A stretch of 33,928 nucleotides of DNA from contig CANQZJ010000021.1 of assembly GCA_947628315.1 (NCBI GenBank), positions 1-33,928 of the forward strand, read 5' to 3'. The position numbers and the translations under genes were made by a program. Shown piece after piece: positions 25,058 to 33,472 of the stretch (position 1 is its first letter; each line of letters begins with the position of its first letter). This DNA comes from an uncultured Oscillospiraceae bacterium. GTDB taxonomy: Bacteria; Bacillota; Clostridia; Oscillospirales; Oscillospiraceae. The notes below the pieces were generated by a model. The model had not been told where the DNA came from and ran no database searches. It saw nothing but the letters and a program-made list of their open reading frames with translations.

Positions 25058-28000
25058 ATGGATACCGTAAAAGTCTGGGTGGAGACCGTGACCATCCCCA
25101 CCTATGAGATCGGCGCCGCTGAGAAGAACCCCATCTTTTTGGATAAGCGGGTCTATCAGGGCAGCTGCGGCAAGGTGTACCCCTATCCCACCGTCGAGAA
25201 GATCAGCGATGAGAAGACAGACAAGGACTACACCGCCGTCTGGCTGGAGAACGAGTACATCAAGGTCATGGTGCTGCCGGAGCTGGGCGGCCGCATCCAG
25301 CGGGCCTACGACAAGACCAACGGCTATGATTTCGTGTACTACAACGAGGTCATCAAGCCCGCGCTGGTGGGCCTCACCGGCCCGTGGATCTCCGGCGGCA
25401 TCGAGTTCAACTGGCCCCAGCACCACCGGCCCACCACCTTCCTGCCGGTGGACTATGCGCTGGAGGACAACCCGGACGGCAGCAAGTCCGTCCTCCTCCA
25501 CGACGTGGATCAGATGTACGGCACCAAGTGCCTGATGAAGTTCACGGTGTATCCCGGCCGGGCCTACATCGAGATCACCGGCCAGCTCTACAACCGAACC
25601 TCCATGCCTCAGACCTTCCTGTGGTGGGCCAATCCCGCCGTCCCCGTCAACGAGAACACCCAGTCCATCTTCCCGCCGGACGTCCACGCGGTGATGGATC
25701 ACGGCAAGCGGGACGTGTCCCGGTTCCCCATCGCCACCGGCGTCTACTACAAGAAGGACTACAGCGAGGGCGTGGATATCTCCCGCTATAAAAACATCCC
25801 CGTGCCCACCTCCTACATGGCGGAGAAGTCCAAATACGACTTCGTGGGCGGCTACGATTACGGCGTGGGCGCGGGTATCCTCCATGTGGCAGACCACCAC
25901 ATCTCCCCCGGCAAGAAGCAGTGGACCTGGGGCTGCGGCGATTTCGGGAAGGCGTGGGATCGGAACCTGACGGATCGCAACGGCCCGTATGTGGAGCTGA
26001 TGACCGGCGTCTACACCGACAACCAGCCGGATTTCAGCTGGCTGAAGCCCTTTGAGGAGAAGACCTTCCGGCAGTATTTCATGCCGTATAAAGGGGTGGG
26101 GCAGGTCAAGAACGCCACCACCGAGGCGGCCGTCCACCTGTCCTATGACGGGAAGGCGGCCAGGGTCATCGTCTACGCCACCGGCGTGTACGAGGACGCC
26201 CGCATCGTGCTGACCGCGGCGGGGGAGACCGTGCTGGACGAGACCGCCAGGATCTCCCCGGTGGACGTCTACGAGACCACCGTGCCGGTCAGCGGCGTGC
26301 GGGAGGAGGAGCTCCATCTGGCCGTCTGGGCGGACGGCGTCTGCCTGGTGGAGTACCGGCCGGAGGCGCCGGAGATCCCCGAGCTCCCGGAGCCGGCCAG
26401 GGCGGCGAAAGACCCCGGCCGGATCATGACCAACGAGGAGCTGTACCTGACCGGCCAGCACATCGAGCAGTACCGCCACGCCACCTATCTGCCCGACCCC
26501 TACTATCTGGAGGGACTGAAGCGGGATCCCGGCGACATCCGCATCAACAACGCCTATGGCCTGCTCCTGCTGCGGCGGGGCCGGTTTGAGCTGGCCGAGG
26601 GGTATTTCCGCAAGGCGCTGGAGCGTCTGACGGAGCGGAACCCAAATCCCTACAACAGCGAGGCGTATTACCTGCTGGGGCTGGATCTGTTCTATCTGGA
26701 TCGCCTGGATGAGGCCTACGACGCCTTCTACAAGGCCACCTGGAGCAATGAGCAGCAGGAGATGTCTTTCTACTACCTGGCGGCCATCGACGCCAGAGCG
26801 GGGAAGTTCGCCAGGGCCTACGGCCACATCGAGCGGGCGCTGGTGAAGAACGCCCACAACATCAAGGCCCGGGGGTTGAAGGCGTATCTCCTGCGGAAGC
26901 TGGGCGAAACGGAAAAAGCCGCCGCGTGGACGGCGGAAAATCTGGCGCTGGATCCCTTCGACTTTGTATCCGCCAATGAGCGCGTCCTCCTGGGGGAGGG
27001 CGGCCGCGAGGCCCTCAACAAAGCCATGCGGGACTTCCAGGAGAACTACCTGATGACGGCGCGGGATTACGCCGAGTTCGGCGGGTACGACTCGGCGCTC
27101 GAGGTGCTGTCTGCCTGCACGAAGCGGTACCCGATGCTGTACTATTACCGCGCCTTCTATGCCGGCCTGGCAGGCCGGGCTGATCTGGTGCCGGCCCTGC
27201 TGGGACAGGCCGAGGCGGCGCCGCCGGACTACTGCTTCCCCAACAAGCTGGAGGATATCGCCGTGCTGCGGTTCGCCATCGACCGCGGCTGCAAGATGAA
27301 GGCCCCCTACTACCTGGGCGACCTGTTTTACGACAAGCTCCAGTGGGAGGAGTCCGTGGCGCTGTGGGAGAGATCCGCGGCGGCGGAGCCCAGCTTCCCC
27401 ACCGTGTGGCGGAACCTGTCCCTGGCCTATTACAACAAGCTGCACGACCCGCAGAGGGCCCGTGAGGCCATGGAGCGGGCCTTTGCCCTGGACGAGACCG
27501 ACGCCCGGGTGTTCCTGGAGCTGGATCAGTTGTACAAAAAGCTGGGCCGGACGTTTGAGGAACGGCTGGCGAACTACGAGGCCCACAAAGACATCATCGG
27601 CAGCCGGGATGACCTGTATATCGAGTACATCACGCTGGTGAACCTGACCGGCGACCACGGGGGAGCCTACCGGCGCATCATGGGCCGCCGCTTCCACCCC
27701 TGGGAGGGCGGTGAGGGGAAGGTCACCACCCAGTACACCCTGGCGCTGCTGGAGATGGCCAGAAAAGAGCTGGCACAAGGCCGTTTTCCGGAGGCGGAGA
27801 AGCTGCTGCGGGACGCGCTGGTCTACCCGGAGAACCTGGGCGAGGGCAAGCTGGAGGGCACCAAGGACAACCACATCTACTACCACCTGGGCCTGGCCCT
27901 GGAGGGACAGGGCAGGGCGGAGGAGGCCCGGGACTGCTATGAGCGGGCCACCGTCGGCACCGACGAGCCGGCGGGCGCCATGTACTACAACGACCAGCCC

Positions 28001-28327
28001 GCGGACATGATCTTGTATCAGGGCCTGGCATACCTCAAGCTGGGGAAGATCCGCGAGGCCAGATCGAGATTCTACCGCCTGATCGACTACGGCGAGCGGC
28101 ATCTGAACGACGAGGTGAAGATCGAATACTTCGCGGTGTCCCTCCCCGACTTCCTGATCTACGACGAGGACTACACCCGGAAAAACCGCGCCCACTGCTG
28201 TTATCTGATGGCGCTGGGCTATCTGGGCCTGGGGGAGAAGGACAAGGCCGCCGGGTTTCTAAAACAGACGGAGGAGATCGAGCCCTGGCACATGATGTGC
28301 AGGATCTATCGGCAGATGCTGCGGTAA
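25058..28327 (+). CDS. DUF5107 and tetratricopeptide-repeat protein
   Basis: The product has 1089 residues. Residues about 1-340 match the DUF5107 family as I recall it: 'LPELGGRIQRAYDKTNGYDF', 'GIEFNWPQHHRP', 'WWANPAV', then 'WTWGCGDFGKAWDRNLTD' and 'TDNQPDFSWLKP'. The start resembles the mutarotase-like beta-sandwich fold of carbohydrate enzymes. A beta-rich region (about 340-440) links to a C-terminal half of TPR-like helical repeats (about 470-1085), such as 'AYGLLLLRRGRFELAEGYFRKAL'. There is no signal peptide. ATG 25058 follows CAGGAGG and is preferred to the upstream 25025 frame. The function is unknown. Its place in the operon suggests an undescribed glycosidase or a protein-assembling scaffold. 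Confidence 0.85.
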   Translation: MDTVKVWVETVTIPTYEIGAAEKNPIFLDKRVYQGSCGKVYPYPTVEKISDEKTDKDYTAVWLENEYIKVMVLPELGGRIQRAYDKTNGYDFVYYNEVIKPALVGLTGPWISGGIEFNWPQHHRPTTFLPVDYALEDNPDGSKSVLLHDVDQMYGTKCLMKFTVYPGRAYIEITGQLYNRTSMPQTFLWWANPAVPVNENTQSIFPPDVHAVMDHGKRDVSRFPIATGVYYKKDYSEGVDISRYKNIPVPTSYMAEKSKYDFVGGYDYGVGAGILHVADHHISPGKKQWTWGCGDFGKAWDRNLTDRNGPYVELMTGVYTDNQPDFSWLKPFEEKTFRQYFMPYKGVGQVKNATTEAAVHLSYDGKAARVIVYATGVYEDARIVLTAAGETVLDETARISPVDVYETTVPVSGVREEELHLAVWADGVCLVEYRPEAPEIPELPEPARAAKDPGRIMTNEELYLTGQHIEQYRHATYLPDPYYLEGLKRDPGDIRINNAYGLLLLRRGRFELAEGYFRKALERLTERNPNPYNSEAYYLLGLDLFYLDRLDEAYDAFYKATWSNEQQEMSFYYLAAIDARAGKFARAYGHIERALVKNAHNIKARGLKAYLLRKLGETEKAAAWTAENLALDPFDFVSANERVLLGEGGREALNKAMRDFQENYLMTARDYAEFGGYDSALEVLSACTKRYPMLYYYRAFYAGLAGRADLVPALLGQAEAAPPDYCFPNKLEDIAVLRFAIDRGCKMKAPYYLGDLFYDKLQWEESVALWERSAAAEPSFPTVWRNLSLAYYNKLHDPQRAREAMERAFALDETDARVFLELDQLYKKLGRTFEERLANYEAHKDIIGSRDDLYIEYITLVNLTGDHGGAYRRIMGRRFHPWEGGEGKVTTQYTLALLEMARKELAQGRFPEAEKLLRDALVYPENLGEGKLEGTKDNHIYYHLGLALEGQGRAEEARDCYERATVGTDEPAGAMYYNDQPADMILYQGLAYLKLGKIREARSRFYRLIDYGERHLNDEVKIEYFAVSLPDFLIYDEDYTRKNRAHCCYLMALGYLGLGEKDKAAGFLKQTEEIEPWHMMCRIYRQMLR

Positions 28328-28345
28328 GCGGCCATCGACAAAAAG

Positions 28346-28385
28346 AAACCGGGGCTGCCCATAAAGGGCGGCCGCGGTTTTATCG
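28346..28385. terminator. Bidirectional intrinsic terminator
   Basis: A 15-bp stem with one mismatch and one G-U pair (28346-28360 with 28366-28380, loop ATAAA) is followed by T-rich TTTTATCG and preceded by ACAAAAAG. It lies between the convergent DUF5107 and GH35 genes. Confidence 0.85.
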
Positions 28386-28398
28386 TTTCAGATCACAT

Positions 28399-30678
28399 TC
28401 AGTCCAGCGGGATCTGGTAGACGGGCTGGAGGCGCACGCTTTTCAGCTCGGCCGGGATGGCCTTCCCGGTCTCTGAGCGGCCGGTGGCGGCGGACTCCAC
28501 GGTGACCGTCGAGCCCTCCTGCAGCGGGGTGATCCGGAGCGTGATGGGCTCGCGCTTCAACTTCTCCGCAAACTGCCGCAGCCCGATCTCCCACACCGCG
28601 CCGTTGGCGAAGTTGTCGTGGATCATCTGCCCGTTGAGGAAGGCCGTTCCGATGTTGCCGGAGTATTCGATTTGCAGCAGCGTGTCTTTGACGCCGTCCA
28701 GCGCCGTATCGGGGATGCGGACGGTGTATAGGCCGGTTCCCACCTGCTCTGCATGCACCTCCGTCTGCCGGGGAGCGGTCTCTACCAGATAGGCCCCCAG
28801 GTATTCGGCCAGCCCGGAACGGACGCGCCTGGCGTGGCTCAGCCCCTCCAGCCCGTCCGCCGGGTACACGTGAACCAAATTGGACGCCGCCGTGCTCTCC
28901 AGCCGCAGCCCGCCGCTGCCGCCCTCCAGAGGGACGCCGCCGGTGAACAGCAGGCGGCCGTCGCCCAGCAGGAACATATCGTCGGACAGTTCGCGGCTGA
29001 GCACCAGAACGCGCAGTTTGACGCCTGATTTCTCCACGGTAAACCGCTCCGCGGAGAGATGCTCCCCGCAGGTGTAGACGTGCTCATTCCCGCCGTTGAT
29101 CTGAACGCCAGGCTCAAACACGAAGCGCCCGCGCATGCCGCCGGCCGCAAGGAACACGTAGGTGATCTCCCCGCCCGCCTCGATCCGCGTGACGGGCTGA
29201 ACGGATGCCTGGATCAGATCCACGCCGTCCATATCCAGGTGGAAGGGCAGGATCGTGTTCTCGCCGCCGGCCAGATCCACATCCCAGGTCAGCGCTTCGC
29301 CGTCCAGCTGCAGGGTGACCTGATCGCCGCGGCGATCCGGCAGGTCGAAGTGATCCTGATAGTTGTTGAGGAAGAGGAAGCCGCGGCGCCCGTCGGTGCG
29401 CACGGCGTACCGGAGCGTGTCCGTATCTGTGGGCGCGATGCGGGACGCTCCCTCCGGCAGAACGGTCTGCATCGGGCAGAGATCGCCGCCAAACCGGTTC
29501 AGGAAGTAGTGGATGCTCTTCAGCCGCCGGTAGGACTCCCGCGCCTGGCCAAACTCGCCCAGCGGCGCCTGGTAATCGTAGGTGATCTTGGGCACCTGGA
29601 TCTCGTTGAGGAAAGGGGCGCGCGCCCCGGTGGGATTGCTCCCCCCGTGGAACATATAGTAACCCAGGAAGTTGCACCCCGAGCCGAGCTTGATGTTGGC
29701 CATGGCGTCCACGCTGCGATATGGGAACCGGAACCGATAGTAGTAGTTGCACATCATGCCGCCGCCGATCTCACAGCAGGCATAGGGCCTGGTCTCCGGC
29801 GGATAGGCGGGCTGGAAGTCGTCGGTACAGGTCACGGCGTTGTTGTGATAGTCCTGATACACGTACTCCTCCGTGGGGGGATGATCCCCGTGATTGGTGC
29901 GGAGCACCCAGGGGCGGAAGGCGTAGCCGCCCCACAGGGCCACCAGGGGCTCCGGCGAGGAGGCCCCGCCCCAGGCGGTGCAGGTGTAGAAGGGGGGGAG
30001 CAGTCCGCACTCCGCCGCCAGCTCTTTCAGCCGGAGAAGATAGGCGTCGCCGTCCCGGCCCGCGGGGATCCACTCGTCGGAGGCGCCCGAGGTGATCTCC
30101 CAGGGGGAGGAGGAGTGCATGTACTCGTTGTCCAGCTGCACGCCGATGATGGGGCCGCCGTCCCGGAAGAAAAGCCCCCGCACCTGTTGGCCGATCTGGG
30201 CGTAAAACCGCTTTACGCAGACCAGAAAGCCCTCGTCAAGGCTCCGCGCCTCGAAGGGTTTGCCGTAGAGCCAGTCGGGGAGGCCGCCGTTGCGCACCTC
30301 GCCGTGGGCAAAGGGCCCCGCCCGGAGGATGACATACAGCCCGTGTTTGGCGCACAGCTCCACAAAGCGGCGCAGATCCCGGCGGCCGTCAAAGCGGAAC
30401 TTCCCTTCCTCCTCCTCGTGGTGGATCCAGAAGAGGTAGGAGGCCACGACGCCGACGCCGCCCAGCTTCATCTTGATGAGCTCGTCCTCCCACTGATCCT
30501 CAGGCACACGGGAGAAGTGAAACTCGCCGCTCACCCCGAAATAGGGCGCGCCGTTTTTTTCAAAATAGTAATTGGTCAGGGAGAGCTCGTCTCCGCTGGG
30601 GGCGATCCCTCGAAAATCCTCGCCCAGCGGGTAGGTGCGTTTGTCCCGGAGCGTTCGCAGATCAAGCTGAAAGGCCAT
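28399..30678 (-). CDS. Beta-galactosidase, GH35
   Basis: The 759-residue product has GH35 motifs: 'YFGVSGEFHFSRVPEDQWED' at about residue 45, 'YVILRAGPFAHGEVRNGGLP', acid/base Glu 185 in 'GVQLDNEY' and nucleophile Glu 303 in 'CCEIGGGM'. 'FHGGSNPTGA' follows, and C-terminal beta-domains complete the protein. GH35 releases terminal beta-D-galactose; here galactan or arabinogalactan side chains of RG-I are likely. No signal peptide is present. ATG 30678 follows GAGAGGGATC. The same frame stays open upstream to 31209, but that part overlaps the GH2 gene out of frame and is not real coding sequence. It starts 13 bp after the GH2 stop, so the two are cotranscribed. Confidence 0.93.
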   Translation of the reverse strand: MAFQLDLRTLRDKRTYPLGEDFRGIAPSGDELSLTNYYFEKNGAPYFGVSGEFHFSRVPEDQWEDELIKMKLGGVGVVASYLFWIHHEEEEGKFRFDGRRDLRRFVELCAKHGLYVILRAGPFAHGEVRNGGLPDWLYGKPFEARSLDEGFLVCVKRFYAQIGQQVRGLFFRDGGPIIGVQLDNEYMHSSSPWEITSGASDEWIPAGRDGDAYLLRLKELAAECGLLPPFYTCTAWGGASSPEPLVALWGGYAFRPWVLRTNHGDHPPTEEYVYQDYHNNAVTCTDDFQPAYPPETRPYACCEIGGGMMCNYYYRFRFPYRSVDAMANIKLGSGCNFLGYYMFHGGSNPTGARAPFLNEIQVPKITYDYQAPLGEFGQARESYRRLKSIHYFLNRFGGDLCPMQTVLPEGASRIAPTDTDTLRYAVRTDGRRGFLFLNNYQDHFDLPDRRGDQVTLQLDGEALTWDVDLAGGENTILPFHLDMDGVDLIQASVQPVTRIEAGGEITYVFLAAGGMRGRFVFEPGVQINGGNEHVYTCGEHLSAERFTVEKSGVKLRVLVLSRELSDDMFLLGDGRLLFTGGVPLEGGSGGLRLESTAASNLVHVYPADGLEGLSHARRVRSGLAEYLGAYLVETAPRQTEVHAEQVGTGLYTVRIPDTALDGVKDTLLQIEYSGNIGTAFLNGQMIHDNFANGAVWEIGLRQFAEKLKREPITLRITPLQEGSTVTVESAATGRSETGKAIPAELKSVRLQPVYQIPLD

Positions 30679-30691
30679 GGCTGATCCCTCT

Positions 30692-33385
30692 CTACATTGT
30701 AAAATCGTTTCTCCGAACCAGGCCGTCGATGACCTCCGGCGGGATATCCTGCCGCGGCTCGAACCTGTCCGAGGCGAGGTAGCGATAAATCGCGGCCTGG
30801 AGAGCCCGGGCCTCCGGATACCTCTGCAGGTCTTGAAGCCCCAGGGAGGAGAGCAGCAGCCGGCCTCCGCCGCACCGGCACTCCAGCAGCTGGGCCATGG
30901 GCCGGAGATAGGCATAGCTGTCCAGCACGGTGACGATGGCCCGGTAGTTCTCCGGCAGCACGAATGCCCGCCGCCCGGCCATGGGCCACCACTGCCAGTC
31001 GGTGTGGCTGTCCGTGGGAAAACGGCGGAAGATGGGGTGCTCCCGGTCGATGAGCTGCCCCATGGCGCCCTCCTGGGCGGGGAAGCACTCCACCGACCAG
31101 AAATCCGTGCTGAAGTGCCCCTGCACGGAGTTGGGAAACGCCTCTTCCGTGGACGGCGGGGAGAGGTAGACCCTGCCCCCGGCGGCCAGAACAGACCGGG
31201 CTTTTTCATCCAGAGAGCGGCATTCGCAAACGCCCTCTGGGCAGACGGCCGCCTCGTCCGGGTAGACCCAGAGAGAGTAGGCGTTGCTGTGCCCGCAGAG
31301 GGAGACCGTCAGCGTCAGGCGGACGGGATCCACACCGGTCTCCAGGGGGATGGACAGCGTTCCCAGGCTGGTGAGGCCGCCGGCCGGGGCGCACACCGGG
31401 GGAAGGCTGCCCCGCCGGGTGAAACCGTTCCCTTCCAGAGCCCACTCCGGGGCGCCCCGGAGCTCCGTCTTGCCGTAGTTGGCCAGACGGATGTCGGCGG
31501 TGAGGGTCTCCCCGCGGGTATAGGTGAGACGGGGCAGCAGCGCCAGCGGGAGGACGTCCCGGAAGAAGGCCCGGAACCGCTCCGGCCGGGCGAAGGGGAA
31601 GGACTTGGGCCGCAGATGGGAGTTGAGCATCCCCACCAGGGCGGTGCCCTGGCCGGGGAAATCCTGCAGGCCCAGCAGGGAGATACCGCTGTATCCCCCG
31701 GTGCGGAAAGCGGCCTCGACCTCGGCCCGGTAGCACAGCAGGGCCAGTTCGCCGGAGGCCTCCACCATCTCCGCCCAGCGGGGCAGCAGGCCCTTTTGCT
31801 CCGCCCGCGCCTGGAACGTGCGGAGATTGGCGGGCTCCGTCACGCCGTGGAAGCTGTCCAGCTCCGTGAAATCGGGCAGGACTTGGTACTGCCCCACCTC
31901 AAAGGAGAAAACCGGTTGGTCGGTTTTCTCCCGGATCTTCTCCACAACGGCGGAGTAGTCCGTCCGCAGGTCGGGATAGCTCCGGTTGAGCCAGCCCCGC
32001 ATACCGTCGGAGGTGGCCCGGAGGGACTCGCCGAAATAGGCCATGGAGGTATAAAATCCGCTGGCGCCGTCGCTCCCCAGCTCCCCGTAGTGAGTGTTGG
32101 AGCCGTTGGCGTACAGGCGGGTATCGTCAAAATCGTTGGCAAAGGCCAGCAGTTCGTCCATGAACGCGTGGCCCGACTCGTCCGCCAGGAGCTCGTTGCC
32201 CAGGGTGAGCATGACGAAAGAGGGGTGGTTTGCCAGCATATGCAGGATCCGGGACAGCTCGGCGCGGTAGTACGCCCGGCTCTCCGGGGACGCAAAGGCG
32301 TGTCGGCAGTCCCAGTGGGAGAGCTCCGGCTGCAGCAGCATCCCCAGTTGGTCGGCGGCGGTGAAGGCTGCCTCGGGGGGACAGTGACTGTGGAAACGCA
32401 CGCAGTTCACCCCGTAGCCCCGGTAGGTGAGCAGGATATCCCGCCAGGCGGGCACATCCATGGGCGGGTGGCCTGTCTCCGGGAAGACGGCGCAGTTGGC
32501 CTCGCCCCGGAGGAAGAAATTGCGCCCGTTGAGGGTGAGCCGGCCGTGTTCCGCCCGAAAATCCCGCAGCCCGAAGGACGCCGTCACCGGCTCCAGCCCG
32601 GTGACGGACACCATGAGCGGGTGAAGATGGCCCTCCTCAATGTCCCACCGGGCCGCGTCGGGCCGGACGGGGAGAGCCCGCCGCCAGAGCTCGGAGCGCC
32701 CCGCGGGGCAGTCCACCGGGAACCTCTCCGGGGCCGCCAGGGCGGGGGAGGAGATGCGCAGATCACCCGAACAGGGGGCGGCGGCGTCCACCACGATGCA
32801 GACATCCACCGTGTCCCTGTGGGGATAGACGCGGACTGACTGGATGTACACGGGATCCTCAAATCGGAGGCGGAAGCACCCCAGCACGCCGTTCCAGTTG
32901 GTCTGGGTCTCGTCGGAGGCGGCGGAGGAGTTGACGATGGCGTCGTAGGGCCAGCCGGGATAGCTGTTGTCAGAGATCAGGGCGAGGTCGTCGCGGCCGG
33001 TCATCAGGCCGGTGAGCTCAAAGACATAGGGCGTGCTGACGGAGGGCGGGTCACAGGGGGGAACCTCCTGCCCGTTGACCCGCAGGGAGAGAAAACGAGC
33101 GCGCTCACAGTCCAGAAAGATCCGTTTTCCGGCGGGGACGGCCCAGTTCAGCTCCCGGCGGAAGACGGCAGCGCCCTCATAGGTGTGGCGGCGGGTGAAC
33201 CGGGTGACAATGGGATCCCCCGGCCGGTACAGGCCGATCCGCTCCGCGTCCTCCAGGTGCCACTGCTTTTCCACGGGATCCGGGAAACCGACGCGGTTCT
33301 CGTCCAGCGTGCCGGGGAGAGAGACCGTCCCGGAATCGCCGGGGATCTCATACTGCCATTGGCCGGACAGATCGATGGTATTCAC
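30692..33385 (-). CDS. GH2 glycosidase with C-terminal amidotransferase-like domain
   Basis: The 897-residue product has an N-terminal sugar-binding domain ('LSGQWQYEIPGDSGTVSLPG' at about 6-25), an Ig-like middle and a GH2 barrel. 'LNGRNFFLRGEANC' lies near 288, acid/base Glu 398 in 'TLGNEL' and nucleophile Glu 496 in 'FSFEVGQYQ'. After the barrel comes a C-terminal Rossmann/amidotransferase-like region (about 690-897; 'STDFWSVECF', 'GQLIDREHPIF', 'WQWWPM'). The activity within GH2 (beta-galactosidase, beta-glucuronidase, other) cannot be told from this. The start is GTG 33385 with AGGGGGTG upstream. No signal peptide is seen. It is the first gene of a two-gene minus-strand operon with GH35. 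Confidence 0.88.
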   Translation of the reverse strand: MNTIDLSGQWQYEIPGDSGTVSLPGTLDENRVGFPDPVEKQWHLEDAERIGLYRPGDPIVTRFTRRHTYEGAAVFRRELNWAVPAGKRIFLDCERARFLSLRVNGQEVPPCDPPSVSTPYVFELTGLMTGRDDLALISDNSYPGWPYDAIVNSSAASDETQTNWNGVLGCFRLRFEDPVYIQSVRVYPHRDTVDVCIVVDAAAPCSGDLRISSPALAAPERFPVDCPAGRSELWRRALPVRPDAARWDIEEGHLHPLMVSVTGLEPVTASFGLRDFRAEHGRLTLNGRNFFLRGEANCAVFPETGHPPMDVPAWRDILLTYRGYGVNCVRFHSHCPPEAAFTAADQLGMLLQPELSHWDCRHAFASPESRAYYRAELSRILHMLANHPSFVMLTLGNELLADESGHAFMDELLAFANDFDDTRLYANGSNTHYGELGSDGASGFYTSMAYFGESLRATSDGMRGWLNRSYPDLRTDYSAVVEKIREKTDQPVFSFEVGQYQVLPDFTELDSFHGVTEPANLRTFQARAEQKGLLPRWAEMVEASGELALLCYRAEVEAAFRTGGYSGISLLGLQDFPGQGTALVGMLNSHLRPKSFPFARPERFRAFFRDVLPLALLPRLTYTRGETLTADIRLANYGKTELRGAPEWALEGNGFTRRGSLPPVCAPAGGLTSLGTLSIPLETGVDPVRLTLTVSLCGHSNAYSLWVYPDEAAVCPEGVCECRSLDEKARSVLAAGGRVYLSPPSTEEAFPNSVQGHFSTDFWSVECFPAQEGAMGQLIDREHPIFRRFPTDSHTDWQWWPMAGRRAFVLPENYRAIVTVLDSYAYLRPMAQLLECRCGGGRLLLSSLGLQDLQRYPEARALQAAIYRYLASDRFEPRQDIPPEVIDGLVRRNDFTM

Positions 33386-33408
33386 GCTCCGGGCACCCCC
33401 TAAGAATC

Positions 33409-33448
33409 AGCCTGGGCAGAAAGCACAGCGCTTTCTGCCCAGGCTTTT
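33409..33448. terminator. Strong hairpin between fucO-like and GH2 genes
   Basis: A perfect 16-bp inverted repeat (33409-33424 with 33430-33445, loop ACAGC) lies in the 87-bp gap. The plus side ends in TTTCTG. On the minus strand, where both genes lie, the tail is only moderately T-rich. It probably ends the fucO-like transcript, perhaps incompletely. Confidence 0.7.
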
Positions 33449-33472
33449 CTGTTGGTAAAACGATCAGATGGA

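Noticed and set aside
24860-28195. 1111-codon antisense frame opposite DUF5107-TPR
   Set aside because: Same GC-driven shadow pattern, with no recognisable domain, while the plus-strand gene has clear family motifs and a ribosome site.
30679-31209. 177-codon upstream extension of the GH35 frame
   Set aside because: It overlaps the GH2 3' end in another frame and has the Arg/Pro/Ser-rich look of a shadow. The ribosome site and conserved N-terminus place the GH35 start at 30678. The GH2 frame itself is intact, so no fusion or frameshift is needed.
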